Shown piece after piece: positions 12,657 through 24,802 of a stretch of DNA of 64,000 bases. The first letter of the stretch is position 1. Every line of letters begins with the position of its first letter. Under the pieces are notes generated by a model, which did not search any database, was not told the DNA's origin, and saw only the letters and a program-made list of their open reading frames with translations. The stretch spans positions 67,934,926-67,998,925 of the forward strand of contig CM049309.1 of NCBI GenBank assembly GCA_026874595.1, written 5' to 3'. Source of the DNA: Sipunculus nudus (taxonomy: Eukaryota; Annelida; Sipuncula; Golfingiida; Sipunculidae). Position numbers and translations under genes: made by a program.

Positions 12657-14482
12657 ATATATACAGTCGGCAATGTTCATTGAATGAATATATAGACCGA
12701 TATCTACCAGGGGCCTGTTGCAATAAAATTATACTGGACTTTAGCACAGGAAGGGGCCTAAATATCATTGACAGTGATTGTTACGTCATAATGGTTACCA
12801 CAGATGGCCCTAGGCTTAAAGTCTTCTACACAACTGAAATAATTTTATTACAACACACCCGGACTATATTATTATGAAGCCCTTTAGGGATTTCAGGTTT
12901 TCTGCACAAGACTTTGAAAATAATCCGTAAATAAATATTATTCCATTTTTTTATCCACGAGTGTATTTAGCCGTCAATGTCCAATATTGAATTCACCTTG
13001 GATGGTTTAACAGTAACTGGGTGGATTTACAGTTTGATATTATATACCAATGATGTATACAAATGTTAACTGATATTATACTTTACCATCGTGGTCTTTC
13101 GGGCCAACTATTCACCGCTGACTTTATGGAAAAAAGCTCCTTGTCATACCTGCTGACCATATATATAACCAGTTCGTTTCACGCCTGTGTTGGTATTCTT
13201 AGGGATGAAGACCCCGTCAGGGAGTCTACATTTGGAGGACACGAACGGAACGCGAACCGAGAATCCCTGCGCCTTATATAACGATTCCACCTCCATCATG
13301 CAGTAACAAGGATTACATAAGCTCCAGAATACAAAGTCATGTATCGATATGGTCTCCATTCCTATCATTTCGTCTATGTTACAGAAATACCCCTAACATC
13401 TTTATTGTTCTCTGAGTTCCTGATAGTGTTACAAAGGGTCCAGACTTTGTTAGGCCTACACTGCATTCCTGTAAGGCTTTTTCCCCTCGTCTTATCGGCA
13501 CTTGGAACTACCAATGTAAAAATACTGTTAGATCCCCCTACACTCAGTCTATGAGCTGCTTTGATAATCATCTATAAGATAACTCGAGCACCACCTCGCT
13601 AAGTCAAGTACTTCTGTACTCTAGGGTATACCTGGTTCGCAGACAGCTCTTGGTACCACAGGAGATACCCAGTTATGAATACGCCCAAACAACGGGGTAT
13701 TGCTGAAGGTCGGTCTCTGCTGCTCAAATGGCAGCAAACCTTGATTATTAATATTTTAACTGCTGGCCATACATTATTGGATCATTCATCTTGTTTCCCG
13801 AAAGTGTTCTTCAGAATCATATATACCTAGCATTTAAAAATTATTTGTTTTATGAAAGAAATCCACAAAATTATAGGAAAATCTATCTGAACAGAACATC
13901 TGAAATTCTTCCAGAATGTATATAATTCCGTATCCACATGTAATATGCCACCGCCAAAGAGCTTATGTTTTTACCGTGTTTGATTGTTTTTCTGTGGGAA
14001 GCATGCATCCATGACACTTTGCAAGGGGGAACATTTAGTGCAGACTCGGTTAATGTGGCGAAAAGAGTGGGATTGTTTGCTTGGCCGAGGTATGCTCTTC
14101 CCCTAGTGCCATTCTAGTTTACATATTTTAGTGACCAGTAAGATTACGTACGTCTTAGGAGGCCTAAAGATGAAGCTGAACGCTTCAACTGAACCACTGC
14201 GTGTACATCGTAATATATAGATTTCTATCCCTCAACTTTTAGGTCTTCTACATTCATAGGCGTTTAATGTTTGCCCAAGTATTAGACTTGAAAGTCAAAT
14301 ACCACTCTTTATATATTTGTATTTCATCAACTCCTTCAGCTAAAGGTTTCTGCTGCATTAAACAGATATCACTCAGGTTAATTCATACTGCTGCACACAG
14401 TACATCGTGATAAAAAATTATGATTTTATAGACCAAGTCGGTAGAGTGTTATGTCCCCATGACCAACAGCTGTACGGCTTAA
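12657..14482. other. No gene seen
   Basis: Non-coding DNA of mixed composition; no repeats or motifs that I can support. Confidence 0.5.
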
Positions 14483-14640
14483 GTTGCGTGGCAACATCGC
14501 CATAGCAACATCACCTGATTTAACTTGTTCATCTGTGTGACTACACATCTCACTATCATGGCGACCTGCGCCACTGGTCAAACGCTGACGACCCCAGCCA
14601 TGAACCCTGTCTGTGTGAAGGAAGCCCTGTATATATAAGG
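14483..14640 (+). promoter_or_regulatory. Promoter-like cluster: X-box-like sites and a TATA box
   Basis: GTTGCGTGGCAAC at 14483-14495 and CGCCATAGCAAC at 14498-14509 resemble RFX X-box sites (full and half). A TATA box, TATATATAAGG, lies at 14630-14640, which would put a start near 14660-14670. This is upstream of the first recognised collagen exon and on the same strand, so it could be that gene's promoter, but no signal-peptide exon was found just downstream: the ATG at 14674 is closed after five codons. AT-rich DNA makes TATA matches cheap, so confidence is low. Confidence 0.3.
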
Positions 14641-14875
14641 CAACAGTTGGTTATCTTGACGAGCTGGCACCTGATGGCCGTAAGACTCTGACACGTACGT
14701 TTTCAAAGGATATAGATAAAACCATTTTTTCTATCCTGGGTATCACTTTGATTACCTTGGTGTCGGAAACTTCATTGTATCATCATCATCCCTTTGATAA
14801 TGTTTCCTTATCCTCTCGGTTTCACAGTGAAGCACTAGAGCACTGGGTTCTCAAAACTCAGAGAACCTGCGTAAA

Positions 14876-15071
14876 CAGGATCGAATCCAGGGGGTTTATG
14901 GCGTTTAACGCCCCCCCCCCCCTTACTGCGAGAAATTACCTTTTTTTGCAATGTTTCCCCAAATTTATCTAACCCGCCGCCCCCCCCCCCCCCTGCCGAG
15001 AGTTGTAAGCCTCTTGAGGGGAATTATTGGAACAGTAAACCCTCCTTCCCCAAATCCTTGATCCGCCACTG
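14876..15071 (+). mobile_element. MITE with CAGNNGCGGATCCAGG-type ends, copy 1
   Basis: Ends CAGGATCGAATCCAGG and CCTTGATCCGCCACTG are imperfect inverted repeats of the family ends CAGGGGCGGATCCAGG / CCTGGATCCGCCCCTG. The inside has two poly-C runs. 196 bp, no coding capacity. No clear target duplication. Confidence 0.6.
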
Positions 15072-17935
15072 ATATATGATTCAGATCAATGAAAGGTGTC
15101 TTGTGTTCAGCTAAAGATTTCAATTGAATAAAAATGCATGGTTCTTAAATATATCTATATCTGGCTTAGGCTACAGCCAAACACGAAGAGTGTACGTGAT
15201 TTCTGTTGAATTTTTTTTTATATTATTTGAAAGACGCCTGTGAAAAATGAATGTATACGATGTCGTATAACACGGATAACGAGTTGTCCCTTGTTCAAAT
15301 TGAAGTTAGCCTATAATGTTATGTCTAAATATATGTTTATATACTTAGTATAAGGTGGAAGGAAGTAATTGCGTTTCAAACTGGGCTAGTTTGTTTTCTG
15401 TATGAAATATAGCCATCAATGTTGTCAGAAAGTCGCACCTGGGACGTACATTACTGACAGGTTTTGTGTACACTGATTGACACCGACCGTTGCTCCTCGC
15501 TTTCTCAAGGAGCATCCCGTTGATCTCTTGTCACCAGATGAAAGGGGATCCAGTGGGAACTAGTCCCGGGTGAAAAGGTGGGGGATCATTTCTTAAATAT
15601 TATACTTACCAACTGTGGGTGTAGAGGGGCATCGTTGGTGTTTCTACCCAGGATGCAACAAAAAAATCCTTGATTATTGAAAATAAATATCTATGAAAGC
15701 AGAGAAAAACACTGTATAATTGAGTATTTTTGCTGGACTATCCCACGACTTTTCTTATATATCCCTACTCGACAAAACATCTTTTATAAATAAAGAAAGT
15801 TGAAAAAAGCAAAGGAACATTCCAAATTTTCTATACATCTGTCACTTCATGTCTCTAGGCTCACGTAAGCTGTTCAGGCCAATTTGCGGTTATCCCTGTT
15901 GTGAATGTCAATGCTTCTTCCTACTCTCTCCTTACATATATAGTAAAACGTCTTTTGTTTCGAACAGGAATAGACGGAAGGAAGCTTCGGTACACTCGCG
16001 ATTCATCACAAGCGGGGTCAACCTTAGTAATACAAAGTAACTAAATGTTGCTCGGATCTTTGCCTTAATTTTTGGAGAAAGTGGGGTAGTGGAGTGGGGG
16101 GGGGGGGGGATTTTTCGACGTTCAACTTGCGACAACCGTGTTTGATCCCAAAAGAAAGAGGAAGTGACGGTATGCAAAAGTTTTTTTATTGCTTTTCAAA
16201 TGAACCTGATAAACGCACGGAAATGACATAGGGGTTTGATAGGGGTACTGCGAGAACAGTGCCAATGCGCGACTCTGTCTGAGGAGAGAATTCGGCTGCA
16301 TTGGACTCGTAGCGGCAGAGAACAAGGCGGAATTACGCATCAGACTAGATGGATATCGGGATGAGATTTGCATATGGTCAGGTTCTGATGAGATCGTCCA
16401 CATTTTTCCTAGAATGTAAAAGCCGACTCGACATATTATGATATGATTCTTAATTGTGCCTATTGTTATTTTCCCATATCTGAACACGTTTGAAACTAAG
16501 AATACTGATTTTAGTGTGTGTTTGTGCTATGAACATGATAAATAAGGAATTATACATATAAATATAACACATAGCCACGTGAGGTAAATGTATCACCGAT
16601 CAAATAGAATAAATAAAAATTGTACACAGCGTCAGAGTTGTGAAGAATTCCTTACATTATATTTTTTCATAATTCCCTTCATTTCATAGCCAATTTCCAG
16701 AGACTGCATTCTTAAATATTATGTCAAGGTGCAACCCAATCTTACATATTTAATCATACATATTAAGCTGACATAATTTCCAAGAGTACTATGCTATATG
16801 CTGGCCCTCCACCCAGATAATTTAAGAACAAAACATGTGTAATGTACTCGGTTATATCTTCTTCTCTTTGTCAGTCAGTAAAATTATATATACCATCCCA
16901 TCACTTAATAATATATATTATATTCTCATGTCGCAGATCTTTTGAGGTTGGTAATTAGATACAACATATTTTTGGTGAACCGCCTCCGTGTAACATGTAT
17001 TTACTGCTATTCTCAGGCACCTTATATACAAACGATATAGAAAATATGCATTATGGATAATAAATGGTAAAAGGACAGGGGATGCTATCAAATTTGAACT
17101 AGTATTTCACTAGTTAACGACCATCAGGTCATCTGGAATGGACGATAGCGATTTACATATACAGTGGTTTTATTGTCCTGGGATCATATTTGGGTGCCGA
17201 CTTGTTTTACTTTTATATACACTGGATCATTTCAGTAAGCCGATATACAAATGGTGTTTCCATATATATAGGATATGACCAATTTATTACTAGGCCTATA
17301 TAGTTTTTACATAAAGTGAGTATAGGCGCATAGATACATGTAGGAATTATCCAAATGTTATATATATCAAGAGAGGACCATGCACATTATGGGCATCCTT
17401 ATATTTTTGATAATGTCACGCAGAAAAACTCAAAATGGCTTTCCGTTAAATCTGTCTTTTATCTGTATACCACCTCACGACACAATTTATTAAGGCGGTG
17501 ACCGGTTCCTTTCAAAATCATGGGAGTGAACATTGTCATATGTACCTGCGGCAAAGGAATTATTAAGTTTCCATTGACACTGGCGATATAAGTGAATGTT
17601 ACTGTCCACTGAAACTTGGCATTTAGTCAAATATAATGCATTAATGTATGAATGAGTAGATAAACAACCACATCAAAACTAGAAATTCTATAGTGAAAGG
17701 CCCTCAATTAAGCGCATTTCTCCACCAAAGCAGGAAATTTCCCTCTGAATTCATCTCATTCTCCAGATCGCACTAAACCCCCTTAAAATTTCGTTAAAAT
17801 CGGTTTATTCGGCAAATTTTGCTTAATCCTTCAAACAACAATTAAGCAAACATATGTATACACACACAAAAGAAACACGGGTGAAATCACAACCTGCTCT
17901 ACACAGATAACCAGTTATTGTAAAGCATGAATAAG

Positions 17936-17936
<1 letters not shown>
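15072..17936. other. No gene seen; probably upstream/first-intron DNA
   Basis: If the promoter-like cluster at 14.5 kb is real, this is 5' UTR intron. A G13 run lies at 16097-16109. The missing signal-peptide exon was searched for here by eye without success. Confidence 0.45.

Positions 17937-17989
<53 letters not shown>
17937..17989. repeat. (TA)n microsatellite
   Basis: About 53 bp of alternating A/T ending 28 bp before the acceptor of the first recognised collagen exon; likely polymorphic and able to form cruciform or hairpin structure. Confidence 0.97.
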
Positions 17990-17991
<2 letters not shown>

Positions 17992-18017
17992 GTTAATAAC
18001 TCACTTTGATTTTTCAG

Positions 18018-18083
18018 AATTCCCCCCGGATTTCACATCTCAGATCTGCCCCGACATTGAGGACGGAGACGATGATATCACAG
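18018..18083 (+). CDS. Collagen exon (start of NC4/TSPN-like domain)
   Basis: 66 bp between TTTTCAG and GTAAAC, phase 1 at both ends. It encodes FPPDFTSQICPDIEDGDDDIT with the split Gly codon completed by the next exon. The block CPDIEDGDDDITG parallels CPKIRIGQDDLPG at the same place in vertebrate collagen IX alpha-1, including the first conserved Cys of the domain. The acidic run EDGDDD is stronger than in vertebrates. The upstream exon must end in one base (not T) and should carry the signal peptide; I did not find it. A 53-bp TA microsatellite ends only about 28 bp before this exon, very close to its branch-point region. Confidence 0.85.
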
Positions 18084-18426
18084 GTAAACAGTTTAATGTC
18101 GCAAAATTTAAATCTCGTTTATATTCAATTTCCTCTTTCAAGTCCAATAAATATGAAGTATCTCAGGCACAGCTAGCTCACCTGTTTATTTTCAGTAAAA
18201 TACTACCGATTGTAAGCTCAATCTAGTATGGGCATTCAGATGTAAAAGTCACTTATTATTACCATTTACAGCAAATCCTATACTGTTACCAGTAGTGATT
18301 GTGAAAACACGCGTTCTTTTCACTCTCACTCCTATGTATGTAAAAAAATAAACACAGACAGTGACTTGTTTATGTACCTCATATACAATATATCAAGATG
18401 GCGTCAATGTTTTCCCTCTGGACACG

Positions 18427-18632
18427 CAGAAGCGGATCCGGGGGGGGGGGGGGGGGTTGGTCCGGACCCCACTTTTTCATCAGAAACAACGTTTTTTAAG
18501 GGCTTCAGACAAAAATTTGCGGCTTGGACCCCCCCCCCCCCCCCCTTTTCCAGACCTGGGGACCTTTTTTAGGGTTTTCTTTAGTCCTCCGGGGTTGGAC
18601 CCCCCCTTTCCTAAATCCTGGATCCGCCCCTG
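18427..18632 (+). mobile_element. MITE with CAGGGGCGGATCCAGG-type ends, copy 2
   Basis: Ends CAGAAGCGGATCCGG and CCTGGATCCGCCCCTG are inverted; ACACG flanks both sides (18422-18426 and 18633-18637), a likely 5-bp target duplication. The inside has long G and C runs in inverted arrangement, so the transcript would fold on itself. CAG-type ends suggest a hAT-like DNA transposon, but I cannot fix the superfamily. 206 bp, in the first intron. Confidence 0.72.
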
Positions 18633-19531
18633 ACACGACACATTGGACCACAATGAAAAGCGCTGGATACTCGCTCATTTGTTACCACAAGTCAACAGTT
18701 TCTGGCTGAACAAATCTGATAAAAGATGAGCATTTTTAATAACTTTTTACATTATGATACTTGATACACGTGCTCCATAGGAACGTTTAGTGACTGTTGA
18801 CATAACCGTAATTACTCAGTTTTATTTGTCTGTCAATCAATCACCGTGTCTTGCAAATATTTAAGGGCGATGCCTATCGCTGAGTTCTTGAAAAATAAAT
18901 CACTTATGCAAAAAGGACAAGCGTTATGTCGATTTACCGTAAACACAAGTGCTATATTAATAAATGAAACGACATTATGACATCTTTTTTACTGCTCCGG
19001 TACACGTGATATGCAGAAAACCTCCGCTCTTAGGATATCTATTGCAGAGCAAAGGGGCAGAGCATATACGCCTGGGACATGACTTTCTTTTACATGATAT
19101 AAGAAAAGAAATATTTATTTGTTGACTGATATACGGATAAGGATATATGACCTACAGATTTGTATGCGTGTCTTCCTAAATAAAATAAAAACAGTACTTC
19201 CGTGACAAGCGTCGTTCCAAATTATGAAACCAGATGACGCGGCATAAAGGGTTTCGCTTATATCAATAAGCAAATCTTGGCATATTAACATTTCCATTAC
19301 AAATTTCGGATGATTTTGTAAAATCTTTTTAATGCCCCATACCTCATTGTACCCCCTATTTCCTCATTGTATTTGTGTGTATAATGCAAGTTGAACATTG
19401 TAAGCTAAGAAGATGAAAAAATTTCAATATAACCACTATCCCAACTCACAAACATTTCTTTTAGCATATTTCATCTTGCACAACACATTTATAGAGGTTA
19501 TATACTGTATTTAGCATGTCATGTTTTCCAG

Positions 19532-19664
19532 GCTTCGATTTCATAGCTAAATACCAGCTGGACAAGATAAACGACGTATCACTGGTGAGGAGAACAAGGG
19601 GTTCTAACAATGTACAACAGGCATTTAGGATACGTACCAAAGCTAAGCTGTCCATCAGCACCAC
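19532..19664 (+). CDS. Collagen exon (NC4/TSPN-like domain, strand core)
   Basis: 133 bp between TTTTCCAG and GTGAGT. It enters in phase 1 and leaves in phase 2. It encodes FDFIAKYQLDKINDV, then VRRTRGSNNVQQAFRI and RTKAKLSISTT. FDFIAKYQLDK matches FDLISQFQVDK, the signature start of the TSPN/LamG fold in FACIT collagens. Basic residues (RRTRG, RTKAK) are frequent; the vertebrate NC4 domain is also basic and binds heparin, so a glycosaminoglycan-binding surface is a reasonable inference. Confidence 0.88.
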
Positions 19665-20929
19665 GTGAGTATACAGGCGGTCGTTTAAAAGTTGGGAGCA
19701 CTTATTAACCCCGTAAGATGCTGTCCGCCCAAAATTATAGAGTGGCCTAATCGTCATGGTCACATCATATACTAATAACATTGACAACTGATGCGATAAG
19801 ATCGATTCGGTGCAGATCCGGCATGGGATTTTCTACCTTTTGCGATAAATAAACTAGAAAATATATCACTGACAAATATTCCGGTTGATAAATATTCAGA
19901 AAATGTGCCATAGGATTAACTGATAAACTGAGTTTTTACGAAACCGTTTTCACACGTGCATGGTCACATCCGTTAGGCACTAAAGAGGCATTTCAATAAG
20001 GTATTGGCCGGTTTTTTTCTTTAATTATAGATCTGAACCGTAGTTCTTCAAACATCTCCCACTGCAACTCAAATAAATGTAACAATCGAAGCAGAGAAGA
20101 GTGTGTCTCACGATTCTCTAACTCAAGGATGCAACACAGGTCAGCTCTTCTTGCCAAAGGCGGCTCCAATTAAGTCACACCTGCATGCATCCTACGACGA
20201 CAAACATATTGCCATTCCTCTATATGAAAAATAACCTTGTTTCCTGGGAAAATGCGAGGGGCGCCAATCCACAGAAGTACAGACTTAAAGCACACTGTCG
20301 CAGGGTACATATACACTGCTAATTTTAATACGGAAAACAAATTTTGATTACATATGCACCATCATCTATATGTTTATAAAGATAAACTTCTCGTGCATTT
20401 CGGTTAAATAGGAGAAAACAATGTTTATGACACCCTTGCCAATGCTGCACTGCTTAATTGGAGATGGGGCGGGCACCAGCTCACTCTCCAGCTTATTAGG
20501 AAAGCAACTTATAAGAAATGCTTGCTAATATTTTCATAATGCAGCTGTAATGATTCACACACAAAGCCAAATAGCGTACCGCTATCGCGCAATGCCCCGA
20601 TATGAATATTTACGTTGACAATACAGGACCATGCAACCGAAGTTCCGACATTTAACTGGCGACCACTGTCATTAAATATATTCAGCGTCCCATCGCGTGC
20701 AAGGCGAAAAATCATTGGCGTGAAATCAGTTAATCTGATTAGCTGATTGGCTAACACCTGCACATCACGCCGTTTATCTTCATGGAGGCAACGGCATGCC
20801 GAACGTAGAAAAATGAGGAAAATAACTTAGGATCTTTACTCTAATATAATCGTACGCTCTAAACACAGCGCGTGACCTCCCGGGGAACTTCCACTCACAC
20901 GCTGTGGGAAATGGAAGGATTCTTCAGGT
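19665..20929. other. Intron; one protein-like minus-strand frame
   Basis: Mostly ordinary intron. 20509-20763 on the minus strand has an 84-codon frame of balanced composition (RLARDGTLNIFNDSG, SGTLFGFVCESLQLHYEN), which does not look like the usual AT-rich noise, but no family is recognised. Confidence 0.35.
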
Positions 20930-21063
20930 TTGGCAAACTGCCAAACACCAAGTCAGTTTGCGCCGGGAAAGGTAAGATCTGATTGGCTCAGAGTGTAAAC
21001 AAAGATGTCTGCGCCGTGAAGATCTGGTAAAAGAAACCTGATTGGCTCGGCGTGTAAATAAAC
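20930..21063 (+). promoter_or_regulatory. Intronic motif cluster: NFI palindrome, two CCAAT-reverse/forkhead-like repeats
   Basis: TTGGCAAACTGCCAA at 20930-20944 is a perfect NFI palindrome. Two similar segments follow about 60 bp apart, each with GATTGGCT (CCAAT box on the other strand) then GTGTAAACAAA (20993-21003) or GTGTAAATAAA (21052-21062), the first a forkhead-type core. The region is GC-richer than the surrounding intron. It lies in the intron after the second recognised exon. Vertebrate COL9A1 uses an internal promoter that skips the NC4 domain, so an internal promoter or enhancer is a fair but unproven idea. Confidence 0.35.
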
Positions 21064-21609
21064 TCGTGCTCGTACGGCACTGCAAGAGAGAAAATATGCA
21101 AACAGTGGGGGATAATTGCATGACCTCAGGCCACACCAGCAAGTATAGAGACTATCTTGAAAGCTGATGATTGCATCGTGTGTATTCCAACGGGGTTTGA
21201 AGAAGTCTGTGCTACCAAGCAGTCGACCGCAGTGCAAATCGACCAGCACCTCGAAGAACATACGATTGTGCTGGTGATGCCTGCAATGTGACTGGTTAAA
21301 TATAATGCAGGGGAAATTCCACAGAGACAGCACTACCTGGTGGCCAAACCTGACCGGCAACCGCGGCTTCTTACAGCGTTTAATGTAGCGAATAGTTGAG
21401 CATAACGTAACCGCTGCTTATATGGAGCGTCATACTACCGGTAATCATAGGAATTGTATCGTATACCGTGTATTGAGTGAAGTAATGTGATACATATATC
21501 GCACCTTGAGACAATGTATCGCGGTCAAATCTGTTAAAAGAGAAGCAATGTTGCTCTCTATCCATATAGCCAAAGTATATATAATAATGCTTTGTTGTCG
21601 TTCATTTTT

Positions 21610-23212
21610 AGCTCAGCTGACTGTAAGTCAACTGAAGTATAGGAATGGCGCTTGGTCCGTCGTCCGTCCGTTCGTCTGGCCGTCCGTTAGCAGGGCACAA
21701 ATCGTAACTGCTGGTCCTAAAAATTTTTTAGTGAACAAAAAGTAAGTAAATAATAATAAAAAATAAGTAAATAAAAAACCTCCTCGGAAACCTGAAATAA
21801 GGTCACTGCGACCTATATCCTCCGAGCTATTGGGCTTGTAAATACCCCCCAGAATAATAAAAAAATTGATACAAAACCTCCAATATCTTGATAATTAATG
21901 CATGGTTTTTCATGAAACTTGCCTTTAATATTGACCATGACTAGTTTTGTCTGTTCCCGAAAAATGGTGGCGCCACCTGTATTTTTTCTATTTTTTACGA
22001 TTTTTTTTTTATTTTTTTTTACTATAAATTGACAACAATCATGTCAGTTTCTCAGCTATGATTCCATCTAGTGTCCAAAAACCTGGTGTGTTTATTGATC
22101 ACAAGTGGATGCCCTATAGTAATCACCCTGTCTGCTTGTTCATCTGTCTGTCTGTCTATCCATCCGTCTATCCACACAAATTTGTTTCCAGATGATAACT
22201 CTAGTTTGGATTGACATATGGATTTCAGACATGACTAACATGACCCAACACTAAAGAAAGAACCTGTATGCTTTTTGGGTCATGAGATCAAAGGTCAAGG
22301 TTACAAAATTCACTTATTTTAAAAAGATTATGGCTGCATTTTAAGCTTTTCATCCCAAACTTTCCATCTTGCACATTTAGCTGACTTGCCAGTATAGGGA
22401 GAGCATAAATGAATTTGGGGTCACAAGGTCAAAGGTCAAGGTCACAGGGGCCATCTGTTCACAAATTAGTTTCAAGATGATAACTCCAGTTTAGTCTGAC
22501 ATATTGGTTTCAAACTTAACTTACATGTTGCTCAGCACTAAAGAAAGAACACTGTTTATTTTAGGGTCCAAAGGCCAGACGTCAACGCCACAGGACCTAT
22601 TTCTTTAAAAGGAATGTATATTCATTTCAAGCCAAACTTTTCATCACAAATCCTCCATCTTCAAGTTATTACTCACCTGCCAATATGGGAAGATTCTCTT
22701 CGATATAGGGTCATAGGGTCAAAGATCAAGGTTGCAGGGCCTATCCATTCACAAACTGGTTTATGGATGATAATTCTGCTTTGTCTAGACAGATTGGCTT
22801 TAAACTTAATTAAATAATGACCCACCACTTATGTAAAAAACATTTTGATTTTCAAGGTCCAGAGGTCAACGGTGAAGGTTACAGGAGCCATATCTTTAAA
22901 ATGATTGTGGATGCAATGTAGATCAAAGTTTTCATCCCAAACTTTCCATCTTTCAAACATGGCTTACTTGCTTAAAGTGGAAGAAATCTGTAGAATTTGA
23001 GGTTACCTGATCAGAGGTCAAGGTCACTGGACCCACATTTTTTAGAAGATTGTTACAATAATCTAAATGCTGCATGTTCAAGGATAATAAGTTCTTAGAT
23101 TTTTTTGTCATAAGGTCATTTGTTAAAGCACAGGACCGTCATTCATAAAGAATTCTTTAAAAATATCCTCATAGACAAATACAGCTGAGCGTCGAGACCC
23201 ATGGGTCACTAG
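21610..23212 (+). mobile_element. Helentron-like element, family A, copy 1
   Basis: It starts AGCTCAGCTGACT after a T-run, goes into a GTCCGTCCGTC-rich stretch, and ends CAGCTGAGC, ACCCATGGGT, CACTAG before TTG. The start and the sub-terminal CAGCTGAGC are inverted, the ACCC-ATG-GGT hairpin sits just before the CTAG end, and insertion is between T and T without target duplication. This matches known Helentron/HINE rolling-circle elements. The interior from about 22.1 kb is degenerate tandem repeat of roughly 290 bp (CTTTCCATCTT...AAGGTCAAAGGTCA...). It contains a GGTGGCGCCACC palindrome near 21967. No transposase is encoded. Confidence 0.75.
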
Positions 23213-24439
23213 TTGAAAGTTTCATTTGCTTTGGTACTTTTGGCGGAATGCTGCTTAAAAAATCGTACAAGTATTGTACCTTTTTAAAAATCTAAACAGA
23301 CGCAGTACCTCCAGTTCATTAACAAGTGGGAGCAATTGTGTCTATTCAATTGAACCGATGAACAATTATCATTGACATATAAGAATAAACATAAAGATAT
23401 AACAGAGATGTGAACTGTAACATAACTGTAACGGTAAATTTTGAAAATTTTCAATCAAATATTTTATTTTCTTTTGCATAATTTGTCTATTTGGTATAGA
23501 GGAGGACTGTGGTGGCGTCCAAATTAAATCCAGAAGTGGTGCGGACTGGGAATTAGCACGTGATTTTTTGTTTAATAGGTTTAAAGCGTTTAGTCTACTC
23601 TAATTATTGCCTTAACATCCGGCAAAACCTTGGGAAATGGTTTGCGACACGACGGAGTGTGACATGAGGTATTAATGCCCTCCCTCTGAGGGTCCTGTAA
23701 TGTTTTCTCCATATCGGATCGGTGACAAATTTTCTCTGAAAAACCCATTTTCAGCTGTCTTTGAAGCCTGACGAACCTCCGCCTTATTTTTTAGGGATTC
23801 ATTCTGTAAGTTGTCTGTGTGTCTTTATTAACACTGTCATGTATAGCTCTTTATCTCCCGGACAGAACCTCTTGCCGACTTTTCTTTTATTATTTCAGAC
23901 AGACTATCATAAGTAAACAAGAAAACAGGTGGACACTTAGCGAGTGTTTCTATTATCTGTCCGGATCAAATAACCATACTCTTCTTTATAGAGCGACGTC
24001 TGCCAGCTAGCATTGCATTCAACGGGTACAGCCGGGTTAAATAGTGACATCTCTGTGCTATAGCAGAACAATGCTAGACTGATTTACAAATAGATTGTAG
24101 TGCTAAATTTCGGTATGTGGGCAATCGCTGGTTCGGGGATTTGATTTGCCCAAACCTTACCTAATCATGAAAACATTAGCCTGACGTTATCGCTAGTTCC
24201 TGATAAAAAACTTATAATATAAAGAGTCACCGAAACACAGCAAAAAGTGTCCCGACAGTCAAGCAAAAGGGATAAGGGGCCCGTGGATATTATTATACTT
24301 AATTGTTAATGACAACATATTCTACAGCAACAGAGTTCGACAGCAAGTCTCTCCATCATTCCATTCATGTATCGCTCGAAAGAACTAGAGAAAAAAATGA
24401 AAGTTGCTTTTAAATAAACAAAAAATGCAAAGCATGATA

Positions 24440-24790
24440 GGCGTAAAAAGAAATTATACTAAATACAACGATTACCTGAATGAATGAATAATATGAGAAA
24501 AGGTTTGAGAAAGAAAAATAAAGGAAAAGAATAAAAGGAAGGAAGAAAGAAATACGATAGACATATAGAAGGAAATTTACAGAAGGAAAGACATTTTTAA
24601 ATAAAGAAGGAAGACACCAAGGTTGACATACAATTAAGAACCTGAAAGGTTAAATAAAAGAAAAGAGACGGGAAACAAGAGAATTTAACTTCGACACACG
24701 TTAGAGATACATGGGATTTGTTAGTGGGTTTGGTGTTAAGATTACATAAGTACCATAGAAATACAAAAAATTAAGGAAAAATTAAACAGC
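24440..24790 (+). repeat. Purine-rich low-complexity stretch
   Basis: AAGGAAGGAAGAAAGAAA-like sequence dominates for about 350 bp, just before family B copy 1. Polypurine tracts of this kind can form triplex DNA. No gene is seen. Confidence 0.7.
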
Positions 24791-24802
24791 TTTATAAAAC
24801 AA

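Noticed and set aside
20953-21360. 135-codon minus-strand frame
   Set aside because: It overlaps the motif cluster, and the sequence has no family signature or conserved pattern.
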